Below, piece after piece: positions 1 to 12,389 of a stretch of 64,000 nucleotides of DNA. Source of the DNA: Sipunculus nudus (Eukaryota > Annelida > Sipuncula > Golfingiida > Sipunculidae). How positions within the stretch are numbered: the first letter of the stretch is position 1; every line of letters starts with the position of its first letter. The notes beneath the pieces are model-generated. The model saw only the letters and a program-made list of their open reading frames with translations. It did not search any database and was not told the DNA's origin. Position numbers and translations under genes: made by a program. Location: the NCBI GenBank assembly GCA_026874595.1, contig CM049320.1, forward strand, positions 10,049,464 through 10,113,463. The letters are read 5' to 3'.

Positions 1-1400
1 AATATTGAAATAAAAATTAACAAGAAAAATCGACCAAAATAAACGTAATAATATGCATACTCACATAAACTACCAAATGTGCGTGGTGTAAACACAGCAT
101 ACATTAGTTTGATAAAATTAATTAATTATTAAATTCTTTGAAAACACTTTTGCATAAACATTTTTATCTGAATTTGAACATTAAAGTACATTTGATATCA
201 AAAGCCAATTACCAAGGAAACTTTAAACCAGTTTGTCACTTAGTATTTGTGGGATCATAACTTTTCCGTGAAAAAAATATCTATTCACTAATTGACGGTA
301 CTGTTCAGTTTATATTCCGTGTATTTAATATGAGATTTAATATCTGTCTATGCCTCTGCAATGCTTAATTAATATAAAATATTCATACTTATTACATTGT
401 ACTTATTAGAAATATAGAATATCAAAAACATTGCATTTCTTCATTTTTGGAGATAACTTAATCCAATAAGCTCGCCTACGGCACCGACATGGGGAAATAT
501 GACACAAAAACAAGTTTCCTATATGATTAGTACTTTAAACGTAATATTTACATCTGAATAGAAAGTAATGGAAACGCAATCAAAACCCACGCGTAACTTT
601 GTGATTATTATGTTTTAATACATGTACCGCTCTGGAATAATTGTACGTGGCTATTAAAATGGTTGACTCATTTCGAGAGAACGATAGTAAATTAATCTGT
701 GGGATCACAGAGGGAGAAAAAGAAATCTTCATGTATAAAGCAAGCAATTTGTAGTCTTTGTTAAGAAAATGGATAGAGTGCCTTCCTGTCCCTGTTCGTA
801 TATTATCTCCGTCTATTCAGAAAGTATTGTTCAATTTCAAACGGTTATTTGATACCCCGCACAAGCATGATGACCAACCGCTAATAGCTTTACCATAAGA
901 AAATTCAAAAGATGAGGCCAGACTTCTACACGCCAGTTAAAAAAAACTGCCCACCGTTCGCTGATTATCTTCTTAATTAACTTCATGTTAATGTGCATTG
1001 CTGCCTTGCGAGTAAAAAATAACTCACTGCAGTAAGATGAACTTTATGAGTCTCCAGCTTGTTCTTCTCGATTCTAAAACCCATACCTAGACATACGATA
1101 TTCATTGGCATGTGACCTGTGCGTTACGTATTTATACTGAGTATAATTGGTATATTTTAATTTTACATACACTTTCATTGTTAAATCACCAAGGAAAAAA
1201 TTGCATCTTTGATGTTTTGATGTTTTGATATTTGAGTTTTGACGGCTGGCAAACATTTTTTTTCCTTTTTAGAATGAAATATTTTAAGAGGTTTATGTTA
1301 CGATGAAGTGACATCTGAGTTCCCTTATCTTGCAATGCATGATGGGTTTGGTTACCTGCTAGTACGCGGTTAAATGTGTTCATCGGTATTGTATCAATAA
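1..1400. other. AT-rich intergenic DNA, nothing recognised
   Basis: No recognisable coding exon, tandem array or structured repeat is visible. Short open frames near 1074-1443 overlap on opposite strands in AT-rich sequence and have no domain-like composition. Confidence 0.6.
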
Positions 1401-1409
1401 CTGAAACGA

Positions 1410-2060
1410 ATGTATCTACGGGAAAAAATATTTTCATTTTCAAATGTCATAAATCTAGTGGTATATAAGTTACTTAATATCGTTTTCTTGTCTATATTTG
1501 TAACACAAGCTTACGTTCATAGCTTACGCCACATTGATTTTTATGAAAATGTGGGTGTTATTGGTGAGAACATCCGCTCCATTAGCAGCGGTCACGCTAT
1601 GCTCAACTATTCGCTACACTTGGCTAAGGATTTGCCACCAGGCGGCGCTGCCTCTGTGGAATTCCCCATGCGATTAATTTAACCAATCACATTGCAGGTA
1701 TCACCAACTTAATCGGATGTTCTTCAAGGTACCCGTCACTTTGCTCTGCGGTGGAAAGCGCTTGGTAGCACAGTCTTTTTCCATCCCCGTTGGAATACAC
1801 ACGATGCAATCGTCAACTTCCAACAGTCTCTATACTGACTTGCTGGTGTGGCCTGAGGTCAGTTATCCCCGCCTCTGCATATATCCGCTTTTGCAATGCT
1901 ACACGAACCTGCCACGGGCGCAGCAGTGTTCACTTACACGCTAAGCCAATCAGAATTCTACGGCTTTGTTTAAACGCAGAGCCAGTCATATTTCACTTTA
2001 TCCAGCGCAAACTGACTTGGCTTTTGGCACTTTGCCAAACCTGAAGAATCCTGCTATTAC
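1410..2060 (+). other. Unrecognised open-frame segment, possibly a decayed repeat
   Basis: This stretch is richer in GC than its surroundings and holds two successive plus-strand open frames of 90 and 75 codons (1410-1682 and 1717-1944) in different phases, with a CATTGCAG acceptor-like string at about 1690-1697. I recognise no domain. It could be a degenerate mobile-element fragment or an exon relic; the sequence does not decide. Confidence 0.2.
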
Positions 2061-3129
2061 TCACAGCGCGTGAGTGGAAGAAAACCAGGAGGTCACGCGC
2101 TGTGTTCAGAGAGTAGTGAGAAAATAACATCTCAATTACCGCTGGCTTAGAGTACAAAATTCATCCACCATTATCTCTACCAGTGGCAGTTTCTTGCGGT
2201 GAGACAAATATACACAACAACAAAAATCCCAGGTCCACATTTTTATCGAGGATAATTTTCAAACTATGTAATTTTAACTCATCAACTGATTTCTTCCACT
2301 GAAAAATAATAATGAGTTAAGAACACGGTCCGAATGACATTTTTTTTATAAAGCTTTTTGAATTTCATGTTTTTTATATGTAAGGCCAGGGGGTAGTCGA
2401 AAAGTAATAGCTTGACATTAAATCATTTGATTTTAGCGAATCTATGAGGTTTGTCGAGATTTCATAAATCAGCCATAGGAGTCAGCCAAAATTCTATCCA
2501 AAGACCTCCAGCTCCGTGCAAAATCCAATGCCGTAACCACAAGGTTTAAACCATGGATCCACCTGTACGAGTGCGGATACAGCTATAAACATGCCCAAAG
2601 AAATACGGATTGACTGCGTCCATTTGTGCGTTGTGGTGTTGAGGGCGGCCTACGCCTGCAAAGCTTACCAGATCATATGTTTGTAAGCACGAGAAAAACG
2701 CAGTTTTGAAGAAACGAAAGTCCTGAAAAACGTACTGACAAAAAATATAAGGGAACATGGCCGCATCAAAATCCGTGGCCGCACTGTCCGTTCAGGCTGA
2801 CACGTAGACTAATACCAACCTATCTCCTATCTTCACTTAATTCTTCATTGTCAATATCTTCATAGAAATCAAGCCCTTGGGTTAAAACACGTCAATACAC
2901 TAAATATCAAACATTGAGGTAACAATCAACTTTAGTAATAGTGGTTGGAGAGAACAGCCTCGGAGCTCAAGGACCTCTGTTTCCCCTCAGAAAACTTTGG
3001 CAGAACCGAATACATTCGACCTTATTTAATTCCGACACGTTATGACTTCTGGGCTATTCCTATCCCAGTCTTACAAATCAACCCAGACGGTGTAGTAATT
3101 ACACATCTTTAATATACCTCCGGCAGCAA
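2061..3129. other. Intergenic DNA, nothing recognised
   Basis: A 70-codon minus-strand frame at 2546-2758 lacks any family signature, and there is no splice-site support beside it. No repeat structure is evident by eye. Confidence 0.5.
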
Positions 3130-3360
3130 CGTATCATGTTTCCGCTCGGGTCATTGGTCCGTTTGCTTGTCAGCAACTTTACGTTAAAACGATATGAACG
3201 GATTTTGATTAAATTTGGTGGGAGATTTGGATGATTATATACCATTGTGAAGCAGGGCGAGTTTTCTGTACCTGCCCCATTCAGGAATTAGGGAAAATAT
3301 TCCACATGCAACGCACAAAATAAACTTAATTTGTGTAACTTCAGGGTGTCATTGTGACAA
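3130..3360. repeat. Interspersed repeat, copy 1 (inverted partner near 6.05 kb)
   Basis: The segment contains a run about GGTCCGT...GTCAGCAACTTTA followed by ATGAACGGATTTTGAT. Its 3' half, with GCCCCATTCAGGAATTAGGG and ATATTCC, reappears in reverse complement at about 6040-6130 (ACTTTGTAAGTTGCAT, then CCCTGAATGGGGC). Two copies in opposite orientation 2.7 kb apart fit a short interspersed element. The family is not identified. Confidence 0.35.
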
Positions 3361-4219
3361 TTAGGAAAGCTTTATTTGGGGGTCTGGGGGAGAAATCCAG
3401 GAAGTAATACGATATCCAATTATCATAACCCATAAGCCATAATGCCTACTTTAAAACAAAAAAGATTAGTTACGATCTCTGTATCGTCAAATTACATTGC
3501 TTCCTATCAACCAAGCTACAATCCATTATTCGGTTAACTTGAAATTCAAATGAAATTTAAATAATTGAAATCATCAAAATATTATTTACTTAATCTTCTA
3601 TGTTTAAAAAAAGTTGTTGTTGTTTGTTTATTTTTACCAAAAAAATGCAATATATCTCACATCTTGGAACCCGTTTGCACTTAAGAATAACATGACCTTT
3701 ACATGCATGTCAATATCTTTCTATTTTTATTTGGGAAGATTTTTCTTGTCATTGTTTATTATAAACGGCCTGTAAATGATATAGATTACGTTTCAAAACA
3801 TACATGTGAAACGGGAAAGCTTCATCCTTTATGGGTGTAAGAAATAACTCTTTCCTATATTACGGGAATGCTTTGTTCTTTTTTTGCACTGAGGTTGTTT
3901 GTGACAGTCGAAATGCAAATGATTGCCAATATATACAATAACACAGTTACGTGTAACCATTTAATTAAACAATATTATTTATGAATGTGTTCAGATCCCT
4001 GAACACAACCAATACCAATTTCCATTGGTTTTGATGTACACTTTATTCGACCTTCTATACGAGCATGGCGCTTATGTAGGCTTATCAAATAATCTTCAAA
4101 CAAATGTCTGTACTCTGTGTAGTGAAGAGTACGGTGAGATCTGAAAATGTCAAGAACTGAAAATATGAAAAGTTATGTACTCGACAAAGAAGCTTATTAC
4201 AATTTGTGATACGCCAGCT
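3361..4219. other. AT-rich intergenic DNA, nothing recognised
   Basis: No open frame of note, no tandem repeat and no transposon ends were seen. Confidence 0.5.
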
Positions 4220-4590
4220 GGAGCCTAGCATGTAAAACAACCTCATTCACTAGAAATCTGCATTCTAATGAATGAAAGCCTCCGCCATGTGTTTGAATTC
4301 ACTTATGTTCGGCCCTTGTTCCAAGGTTGATTCCTGCGTAAGTGACTGCACATTTTTAAATATTCCTTGAAGACGTTCCCGGACCCGGGTCATTTTCCGG
4401 ATCTACACCAAAGTCTAATCGTTCCTTCCTTGGCCAATTCGAGAAAGCCCTGAAAAATGTCACGAGTTTCCTGACATGGTTGCGTGAGTTGTGTTGTGAA
4501 CAAACACGCACAAAACACACACTGCACCAACAAATATATGAACGGGGATGAACGCATTCCCTCCTGACCAAAGCAACAATTTTTTGACGT
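4220..4590. repeat. Dispersed repeat family R1, copy 1
   Basis: One of three diverged copies in this window (also about 40905-41090 and 51970-52080). Shared landmarks in order: AATCTGCATTCTAA, GTGTTTGAATTCACTTA (GTGTTTGCATTCACTTA at 41 kb), GCGTGAGTTGTGTTGTGAACAAA, an ACACAC-rich stretch, and GGATGAACG followed by CTCCTG. The family name is unknown; no coding capacity is apparent, so it is probably non-autonomous. Confidence 0.5.
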
Positions 4591-4834
4591 AGTGTCTATG
4601 TTCATTCTGTATAAACGAACAGTAAAGTAGAGTTTTAGCGTGACATGTTCATTCACTGTACATAATGTTTTAATGACCCTGGTATTATGAGAAAAATACT
4701 AATCTCATTATCTGTTTTGTATAATTACCAAGTTGAGAGAGAAGCTCTTGACTATTTATAAGCTTGTTGTGACCTGATGCAATTATGTGCGAAAAAGTAC
4801 AATTATTGTTGGTTAGAATCAAACTATGATGTCA

Positions 4835-5040
4835 TTTAAGTTTAATTATGTCATTTTAGTCTAATGGACCGATTGTGAATTGTGTTTTATTGTAATTTAC
4901 TGTTTGTTAGAATCATAACTTTTATGTTATTTCAGTTTTTGATGTCAATTTAATTTAATGATGTCATTGTATTTTATTGTAATTTCTCTACGTGTTACAG
5001 GGCCCTTCTGGAAAATGTTGTAATAAATAAATAAATATGT
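4835..5040 (+). repeat. Retroposon 3'-tail-like segment
   Basis: Short imperfect internal repeats (GATGTCATTTAAGTTTAAT, ATGTCATTTTAGTCTAATG, GATGTCAATTTAATTTAATG) lead into CAGGGCCCTTCTGGAAA and a terminal AATAAATAAATAAAT run ending near 5036. A GC-rich sentence followed by a simple (AATA)n tail is typical of LINE or SINE 3' ends. No reverse-transcriptase sequence precedes it here. Confidence 0.4.
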
Positions 5041-6039
5041 AAACTTACTTTCAGCGCTAATTCTATGGTAATTAATCATGCGTAGAACGAATGTACCTAC
5101 TGATTTACTCCTTCACTCCTGATTAATAAAACCTGTGACACGATAGTTTACAATTTATTATGGTCTTACTGTAATATATATGTCATAATATGTTCAGTTT
5201 CATAACTTTGGTGAACAAATAGATAATTCTTATATCTATTGTTTTGTGTTGCTGAAAATTACCGTTCATAATTAAGAAAAAAATACAAAATGTATCATAA
5301 AAATTGACATGTAAACTCTACGAAAGGTGTATTCAGATGTACATGTATGGTCTGAGAGGATCATACCACTACTCAATGACCTATTGGGTAGTTACACTGG
5401 TGTGTCATTAGAAGTACTGGAAGTTGACCTGTCAGCTGAGGCACAGTGTATCTCAGTTGCTGGCTCATGTTTGTTGGCTCGAGTTTTCGCCTTTTTTATC
5501 AAAACACCACGTTATACAGTCTGAAAAGAGCTATTTCTTACAACCCATAAGGGATGAAGCTTTTCCCTGTTCCACGTGTATGTTCGGTAACAAGCAATCT
5601 ATCTCACTTACAGGTCATGTATAAATTGAACAATGACAAGTAAAATCTTCCCAAATAATAAAAAAGCAAGATATTAATATGAATGTTAAGATTTAATTAT
5701 TAAATAAACACGTGTTGCCAGATATGAGATAATCCGCACTGTGTTATGGTAAAAATAAAATAAACATCACAAACTTAAAATATATATAGCAGATTTAATC
5801 AATTATTTTTTGATGATTTTAAGTATATCAATTTCATTTGGATTAACCGAATTATGAGTTGAAGCTAAAAATATTGGTAGGAAGCAATAAAGTTCGACGA
5901 TACCGAAATCTTAACTAATCAACCATATGGCTTGTGGGTTATAATATGTGATAACTAGATTACGCACGACTGCCTTGGTACCTGTTACAGGCTCCCCTGT
6001 CAAGCTCTACTAATCGTCACAATCCCACGCTCGAGTAAC
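5041..6039. other. Intergenic DNA, nothing recognised
   Basis: Overlapping short frames at 5327-5624 carry no recognisable motif. Composition is AT-rich with no clear transposon ends. Confidence 0.45.
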
Positions 6040-6632
6040 ATAGGTTAACTTTGTAAGTTGCATAAGGAATTTTTTCCCTGAATGGGGCGAAATATCCATT
6101 AATATTTTTTCGAGGATTGTACTATTCCCTGTGGGTTGGACTGTTATAATAAAGGGACATAATCAAGAGCAAAATTATGACTATTCTTTCACACTATCAG
6201 TTCAGTTTTGTTTATACAAATGTTTCCCAGCAATACCATCCCAGCACACGGTCTCATTTCCTCGCATACGGCTGTTTAACACCATGTTATGACTCTGCGT
6301 GTTGGTAAACATAGTCTGTTTACCATAACAAAGCCGCATGACCAGAGGTCCGATTTACAGTGGCAACTCGCTGTGTTTCAGCAAGCAGAAACATGTATTA
6401 TATTTTTTGGGCCAAGTCAGACCGGGCATATCCTGATTGATACGTGTTTTTGCTTAACGATGCACACGACCTCACGCGCTGTGTTAATGTTGACACCTTT
6501 CATCGCGCCCGGTCCACTGTTTTTTAACATTTGTTTACAGGAGAAAGCAAACGGTTTGGGGGCAATATTTTGGTAGGTACAGCTCTATTTTAAAGGGAAA
6601 AAGTTATTTTTCGTGTAAACTCATCATGCTTT

Positions 6633-6967
6633 ATGGGTAATTGGGCCCCTTTAAGCGAGGATAAAGGTGACAATACAGTTAGACATATGCGTTATGAACC
6701 ATTCGTCATTACAAAAGCGGAATATGATTATTTCAAAAGATGTCATAAATTCCGGTCAGAAACGGCTTCACCACTCGGCTATACCCTACCTGAATTAAGT
6801 AACATATTATTCTATTATTTTTCTTTGCTTATTTCAAGTTTGTTTTCTTTTCTTTCAGGAGCCCAGATATGCATTTGGAAAGTGTGTCCTCCGAGCCCAT
6901 GGAGGAGATCTGTCGGCAGGAAGTAACTTCATGACAGGTGCGCAGTGCCTGACTCACCGTCAGCCCT
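6633..6967 (+). other. Possible exon pair of an unrecognised gene
   Basis: A plus-strand frame at 6633-6811 begins with ATG and reads protein-like, including RYEPFVITKAEYDYFKRC. It is followed at 6860 by a good acceptor (TTTTCTTTCAG). From that acceptor one frame reads EPRYAFGKCVLRAHGG and ends QCLTHRQP-stop at 6967, with a polyadenylation-like CCAATAAA at about 7219. The phase of that frame does not join the upstream frame with any donor I can see, so the two may not belong together. No domain is recognised and other exons could lie outside view. Low confidence. Confidence 0.2.
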
Positions 6968-7029
6968 GAAGTAGTATCAAAAGAACACGTGCAGTCATCT
7001 ACGCTGGCCATGCAAAGGACATGCAAATA

Positions 7030-8215
7030 TGGAATTAATCGGAAATATAATACACAAATGTTATAATTTATGTATGTAAAGAAATGTACGTATATAAAAC
7101 AGAACGGAGATAAATATTATAAGCATGACAGAAACAGTGCATCGCGTTATCTTTCGGACATTAAACAGGAAAAAATGCAAACATTATAAACACTGAAAAT
7201 GTATGAAATATTATTTTCCAATAAATTGTTACATACATTATCACTTTGTGTAATACTTTTATTTTTTCTTTTTTTTTCTCTCTCAAGTATTCTTTCTTCA
7301 TCCTACACGTGAAAGAATATATTAAACTTGAATGATCAGTATTTTATTGATTATAGTGACTGTATAAATAAAACCATGAAACCATACCGTGTGTAATTCA
7401 GTAATGTAGGACTTCAGTCTGGGACTCGAGTAAATTTTTCAGGGACTCTTTTACTCGGAATCGGAGGCGAACTAGAAAAATCAGGCCTAACCCATCTTGT
7501 GTCCAGTGAGAAAATGAAAAATGAAAAACCTATAATAAGGACTTATAAGTGCGAACTAATATCAAAATCATACAAAAACAAATTTAGACAATATTTCGAA
7601 CTCAGTCTCTGCATTGGGAATTAAATGTAATTCAATATTAAAGTAAACATCATGTGTAAATTGACATGAAATTGCCTTTGATCTTCGGTTCCTATTTTTA
7701 AGTGCTTTATATTAAGACATTTTATACTTTGACCGTGACACTTTGTGGACTTTGACTCGGACTCGGGGAAATCTGGACTATGCTACATGTTACGGTATAA
7801 TTACAATAGTCGCTATTTTATCATTTATTTTTTTTTTGCTCAGTAACAAATGAATCCGTTGACGATTGACATCTCTTAAGTCCAAATATCCTATGAGTCG
7901 ATTATGTGCCAGGAACCAAAGCTGAGACCGGCAATGTGATTGACAAATCAGGATAAGAAATAGGCGGCAACTGAACATGAGAAATAGATTTAAACATCCG
8001 TTTATTATGTAAGGAGACATGTTTCCCTGGAAGGAACAAACCCGTCAGGGTGTAAGGAAGTTTAAGACATGAAACGTAATTAAAATTCTTGATAAACTAA
8101 AAGAGGCCTATTCGAATATCAGACGTATATTGAAAAGTAAAGAACGTACTTATTGTCTGACTTCCTGGACACAGTCAGTCTCATCCGAGTTCACCTTTTA
8201 ACTAAAGATACTTCC
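7030..8215. other. Intergenic DNA with GACTCG-type motifs
   Basis: No gene was seen. The block 7415-7770 starts with GGGACTCGAGT and ACTCGGAATCGG and ends with GACTCGGACTCGGGG, which resembles the GAGTCC array at 34.58-34.75 kb in reverse complement and may mark one dispersed element. Confidence 0.3.
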
Positions 8216-8219
8216 TTGA

Positions 8220-8400
8220 ACCTGGAGGGAAAAGGTCTGAAAACGCCAGTCCCATCGCTCACAGACTTTGTTTTGTATATATCTATAACATGTTGGCGAC
8301 CCGCCACTATAGTCCATACAAATTCAACAAGGAATTCCACCAGCAAATCAGACGTTTTGCAAAGGGCGTCTTGCACCTAGTGAGCTTTAAACTTCCACAT
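8220..8400 (-). repeat. Dispersed repeat family R2, copy 1
   Basis: Shares CCCGCCA, then CATACAAATTCAACAAGG, a CCACCAGCAAATCAG-like stretch and TTTGCAA...TTTTGCA with two tandem copies at 57.66-57.92 and 58.07-58.32 kb. No terminal repeats are visible. Minus-strand open frames through the copies are partly conserved (see the 58-kb copies). Confidence 0.5.
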
Positions 8401-8819
8401 TTATTAAACAAAACTAGACTGGCCCAGTCGATGCAATGGATAAAACATAACCAGAGCCATCAAACTTGCTCTGGCTGTGTCGCAACGCTTAGAACAGGTG
8501 CTACTACCTCGCGGTAATTTATATAACTAAAGCTGGCACTGAGAAACGTCCGTCGTCAGAGGGAATCACGTTTCATTTTAAGCATTTTGCAGCAAACGTA
8601 AATACTAAAGCCCAGGAATGACACCAAAAAAAACCCACCTTCGGTTACACGTTCTTATCCAAAATTATGCATGAAGACACGGTTTGTTTAGACCCCATTT
8701 TTTTCTGTTCTGTATTTTGAGCAAAATAATTAAGCTAGATAAAGTTTCTTCTGCATAATCAGACTAATAACATATCCATGAGGTATCACCATACCATGCA
8801 TGAGACATTTCTGTCGTTT

Positions 8820-9800
8820 TTCTTACCACCAGATAAGGCAGATATTTGCAAACTGATTACTAAAGCGCCAAAACAATCATGCCGACTGGATCCTATCCCG
8901 ACTTGGTTATTAAAAAAAAGTCACATCATTGGTTAGAAAATATGTTGCCTATGGTGATGTACCATCTTGAATGAAACAGGGACTAGTTACTTCTTTTCTT
9001 AAAAACCTACACTGAATGCTGAGTGTCTAAAAACTTAAGGCCGCTTTGTAATCTGTCATTTATGTCTCTTGTGCTAGAAGGAGTCGTGGCACAGCATACA
9101 TTACTGCAAAAATGCATCAGAATAACCTTGGCGAGCCTATGCAATCAGCTAATATAAGTGGCTGTTCTGCAGAAACCGCCCTTGTGCGAGTTCAAAATGA
9201 CATTTGACTAACTACTGATTAGCGACAGAACAATTTTGGTACTCCACGATTTGTCAGCAGCTGTCGATACAATCAATCACCAGATACATGTACTTTTATC
9301 GAGGCTGTCTGAACTGCTTGGAATTAAAGGTTAAGCAAATCATTGGTTTAAATCTAATAGTAGGCGGCCACATTGAGTTGTAATTGGGAATAGTGTGTCT
9401 CGCGGCTCAGTCCTGAAATACAGTGTTCCTCAGGGTTCTTTCCTGGCGCCATATTTATTGTATTAGGAAACATTATGAGATAACACGACTAAACATATGC
9501 TCTTTATGCAAATGAAACTCAGCTGTACTCATCATTTCTACCTGCTAACTTAGACATTCATTAAAAAAAACTAGTGTTTTATGTGAAAGACATTCAGAGA
9601 TGGATGTTAAGAAATAAGCTCAAACATAATAGTGAGAAAACTGAGGTTATTCTTATTGGCACAGCTAATAATTAACCACAAAAAGTAAACAATCGCACCT
9701 TGACCATTGGTTCCACACGCATTGCTTCGGCTATAAAGTCCGCCTGTAACTAAAAATGATGGCGGTTTCCCGTCTGTAGGAGGCGCTGCCCATAGATTAA
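8820..9800 (+). pseudogene. Degenerate non-LTR retrotransposon (LINE) reverse transcriptase
   Basis: Fragments in several plus-strand frames match the usual LINE reverse-transcriptase order: a CRLDPIPTWLLK-like block at about 8878, GCSAETALVRVQNDI at about 9160, LHDLSAAVDTINHQI at about 9242, SVPQGSFLAP at about 9422, a YAxETQLY block at about 9508 in place of the catalytic YADDTQLY, and DIQRWMLRNKL then SEKTEVILIG at about 9588. The Asp pair of the active-site box is lost (GCAAATGAAACT) and stops and frameshifts interrupt every block, so it cannot encode an enzyme. The block wording resembles Jockey/RTE-like LINEs; exact clade is uncertain. The region after 9660 may be its 3' flank. Confidence 0.75.
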
Positions 9801-9974
9801 GGCAATAGGGCGTGGTACCAGTCGAAGAGAGTGTTTGAAATGGTACAAGCAAACGTATTCCAGTTCCGAGTATACTGCATACTGTCGTTGGCACTGTCAA
9901 CTCTGCAGTACATCAATCACAATTAAACCCCCCCCCCCTCCCCGTCTGTGACCAAAAAAAATCTAGATGTCAAT

Positions 9975-10205
9975 AAGAAAGTCGAGAGGTAAAACGCTCG
10001 GCTGATTCGGCAAGCGACCCGGGTTTGATCTCCGGCGTGGCAATGAGAGTAGGATGTAGTTTCCCTTTTAAGGCCGATGATTTTCTCTGCGTTCTCCGGT
10101 TTCCTCCATTCCTATAGACTACTGAACGCTACCAACTGGCTCATGGAGAATGTCCTGATTAGTTATAATATCTATTTGTACAGTCAATGTAAAATAAATA
10201 AGTTT
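9975..10205 (+). repeat. tRNA-derived SINE, copy 1
   Basis: The head carries a tRNA-like module: GAGAGGTAAAACGCTCGGCT as an A-box-like segment and GGGTTTGATCTCCGG as a B-box-like segment. The body has GATTTTCTCTGCGTTCTCCGG and TTTCCTCC, and the tail reads GATTAGTTATAATATCTATT to AAATAAATAAGTTT. The same head, body and tail order recurs at 38.09-38.33 kb. The central TTTTCTCCGG...TTCCTCC core is reminiscent of conserved-core invertebrate SINE superfamilies; assignment is tentative. Confidence 0.7.
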
Positions 10206-10945
10206 AATACTTCTGGCAATTGCAGTAACAATTTTTGAAAGAAATAAAACAACAGGTAATTTCAAAGTTTAGCTCATGACTTCACATTTGAACAAGCCAA
10301 GCACATCAGAGTCCAGCCTCTGTTAAAGGTTCATAGACTCAATCTTGTAAAGAAACCGAAGTACCCGCGAATGTGCCGACCTGATCGTCAGCTTGAGGTC
10401 TATGTCGTTTTACGCCCTCTGTCTCCTGCCGCAGGCGCCTCAGGGGTCGATGACTCTATTCAATGTTTGGATATAAAATCACTACAACATTTGAAAATAA
10501 AACAACACAGAATATTTGCCCAAATTCACCAATGGACAGAAAAAAATGTCCAAAATCAGAATACCTCTAATTGAAAGGACACACCTTACGTGTGCGATTT
10601 TCTGTGATATTGTAGCAAATCGTTGGATTTAGTCATGTTAACAATTGCAGTAGGGTCGAAATATCGTCGGACGTAAGCAGGGAATTGTAAATACAGTAAT
10701 TGTAAATGCAGTAATAAATAAATTATTGTGGAATGGTAAAAAAATAAATAAAAAAAGTAACAGACAGCTTTGGTGGCTAACAGTCACGAGGAATCGTACC
10801 CTTTTGTAGTCTATTCTTTCTTACAATTCCAATCACCTAGAAAAAACGAAGAAAATCGTATCCTTAACATATTATGAGACCTCTCAACAGTTCGTTCTTA
10901 AAGCGTTTGGTCACTAGTATAGGCCACCTACACGAAAATAAATAA
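10206..10945. other. Intergenic DNA, nothing recognised
   Basis: A 67-codon plus frame at 10371-10574 has no recognisable signature. The rest is AT-rich with a short TAATTGTAAAT-type duplication near 10690. Confidence 0.4.
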
Positions 10946-10949
10946 ATTT

Positions 10950-11110
10950 CGCAAAACATAAACTTAGTGCACGCCATATTGTGGTCGTACAGCACAACCT
11001 CAGAAAAGATTTTTCAGGTTCAAACATGTGTTTCCCATGTATTTCTTATTTCAATTGTCTCTCTCTTGTTTTTGAGTTGTCACTCATGCCTAATAATAAC
11101 AGATCACGAT
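10950..11110. repeat. Direct repeat flanking an LTR-like unit, left copy
   Basis: GCACGCCATATTGTGG, CAGCACAACCTC and AAGATTTTTC, then ATGTGTTTCCCATGTATTTC, recur in the same order at 11940-12070 (GCACGCCATTTAGTGG, CAGCACAGCACAG, ATGTGTTTCTCCTGTATTTC). The two copies bracket the LTR-like unit at 11.2-11.9 kb, so that unit may have entered a pre-existing duplication, or both copies belong to one larger element. Confidence 0.45.
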
Positions 11111-11216
11111 ATCGTGATGAGCACAAACCCTTGTTACGGAGACCAAAAATGTTAGATTCCGCAACAGTAGGCAGCGTGAAATGTCTAGGGGAATAAAGAG
11201 GTCAGTGGTTTTTTTT

Positions 11217-11888
11217 TGTTAACAAATAACTATAATTTATTCTGAGAACAATCCTAACATTACAATTCACTAAATCAATACAATTACTTACTATTTAAGA
11301 CAACAATAAAAAAATGTACATCACCAGAGGCCGGATCCTAGGCTTTGATTCCTTGATTACTGTCATAGTCCAACAAGAGTCCTTTATCACAAATAATCCA
11401 CGTGAACAGTTCAAGTAAATCTTCCCGGTAAATAGTCCAATTAAATCTCGAAGACAATCTATTGTAATTCACAAGTGAAGTTAGGGTAAAATCCCAAAGG
11501 CAAACTGAAAACAATCTATATAAAATCTGTATAAAGTCTGCATTAAGTCCATAGAATATCTGTAACTATGCAGTTATGGACTATGACGAGAAAGTCGCAC
11601 CCTTTAGTGCCCGCTGGTATTTTCCTTTCTGCCAGCTCCTAACACAGCCCCTATTTATAATATTTTCACCATGAAGTCCAGAAGTTTCTTGTCCGGAACA
11701 TTCCAAAGAACAAACTCGAACCTTTTGGACTAAACCGAACACGCTGTCTTTACACTGCGGGTAAACCAGAGCTCAACAAGTGCGGTTCACATAGCAACGC
11801 AGCGAGCTTGCGCCTAACACGAATCAGAACGCCAGGCACATGTCAAGCCATGCAAATTCCTGCGCATAATAAACAGATACATATAACA
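11217..11888 (-). mobile_element. Solo-LTR-like unit
   Basis: Read on the minus strand, the unit starts TGTTATATG and ends GTTATTTGTTAACA, giving TGTTA...TAACA inverted ends. It contains a TATAAATA box (plus 11652-11659) followed about 30 bases on by a GGCTGTGTTAGGAGC start-like region, and near its end AATAAA (plus 11236-11241). Promoter, transcribed segment and polyadenylation signal in that order within about 670 bp is LTR organisation. No target-site duplication is evident, and no internal retroviral-type genes flank it. It could instead be a promoter-bearing non-autonomous element. Confidence 0.4.
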
Positions 11889-11939
11889 ACACAAGTAAAA
11901 ACAGACATATGCCGGGCGCACAAAATAAAATAAATAAAA

Positions 11940-12070
11940 TAAAGTTTGCGCACGCCATTTAGTGGCAGCACAGCACAGATAAAGATTTATCTATCTTCTT
12001 AAATGTGTTTCTCCTGTATTTCATTTATTATTGTCTTGAGGGTTCCCGTGCATGCGCGAGGTTTTACTTT
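11940..12070. repeat. Direct repeat flanking an LTR-like unit, right copy
   Basis: Right-hand partner of the 10950-11110 segment, about 70-75% similar by eye. The following ORF (12005-12358) runs out of the repeat into a GATAA microsatellite and is not considered a gene. Confidence 0.4.
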
Positions 12071-12353
12071 CGGTCATGTAGACTGACACATAGAACATAC
12101 CAACGTATAAAAAAGGGAAACGGAAAGGGTAAGACGATGTCCCATGGCTGTTTTCCTGGACAACCTTTATATAAGCCTCTTATTTGTTTCCTTCTCCTTT
12201 TGGAGTTGTCCAGATGTTGCGCATGCTCACAATCATGTGGCTTTGTTGTTGTTGTAAACAGACAGAAGAAATATATGGCTACTGGTCTAATTAATAAACC
12301 AATAATATACCGTACAAATATGATGGCAATAAGAGCAATACAGTTCGAAAAAA

Positions 12354-12388
12354 TATAAGATAAGATAAGATAAGATAAGATAAGATAA
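12354..12388 (+). repeat. (GATAA)n microsatellite
   Basis: About seven uninterrupted units of the pentamer TAAGA/GATAA. Confidence 0.95.
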
Positions 12389-12389
12389 C

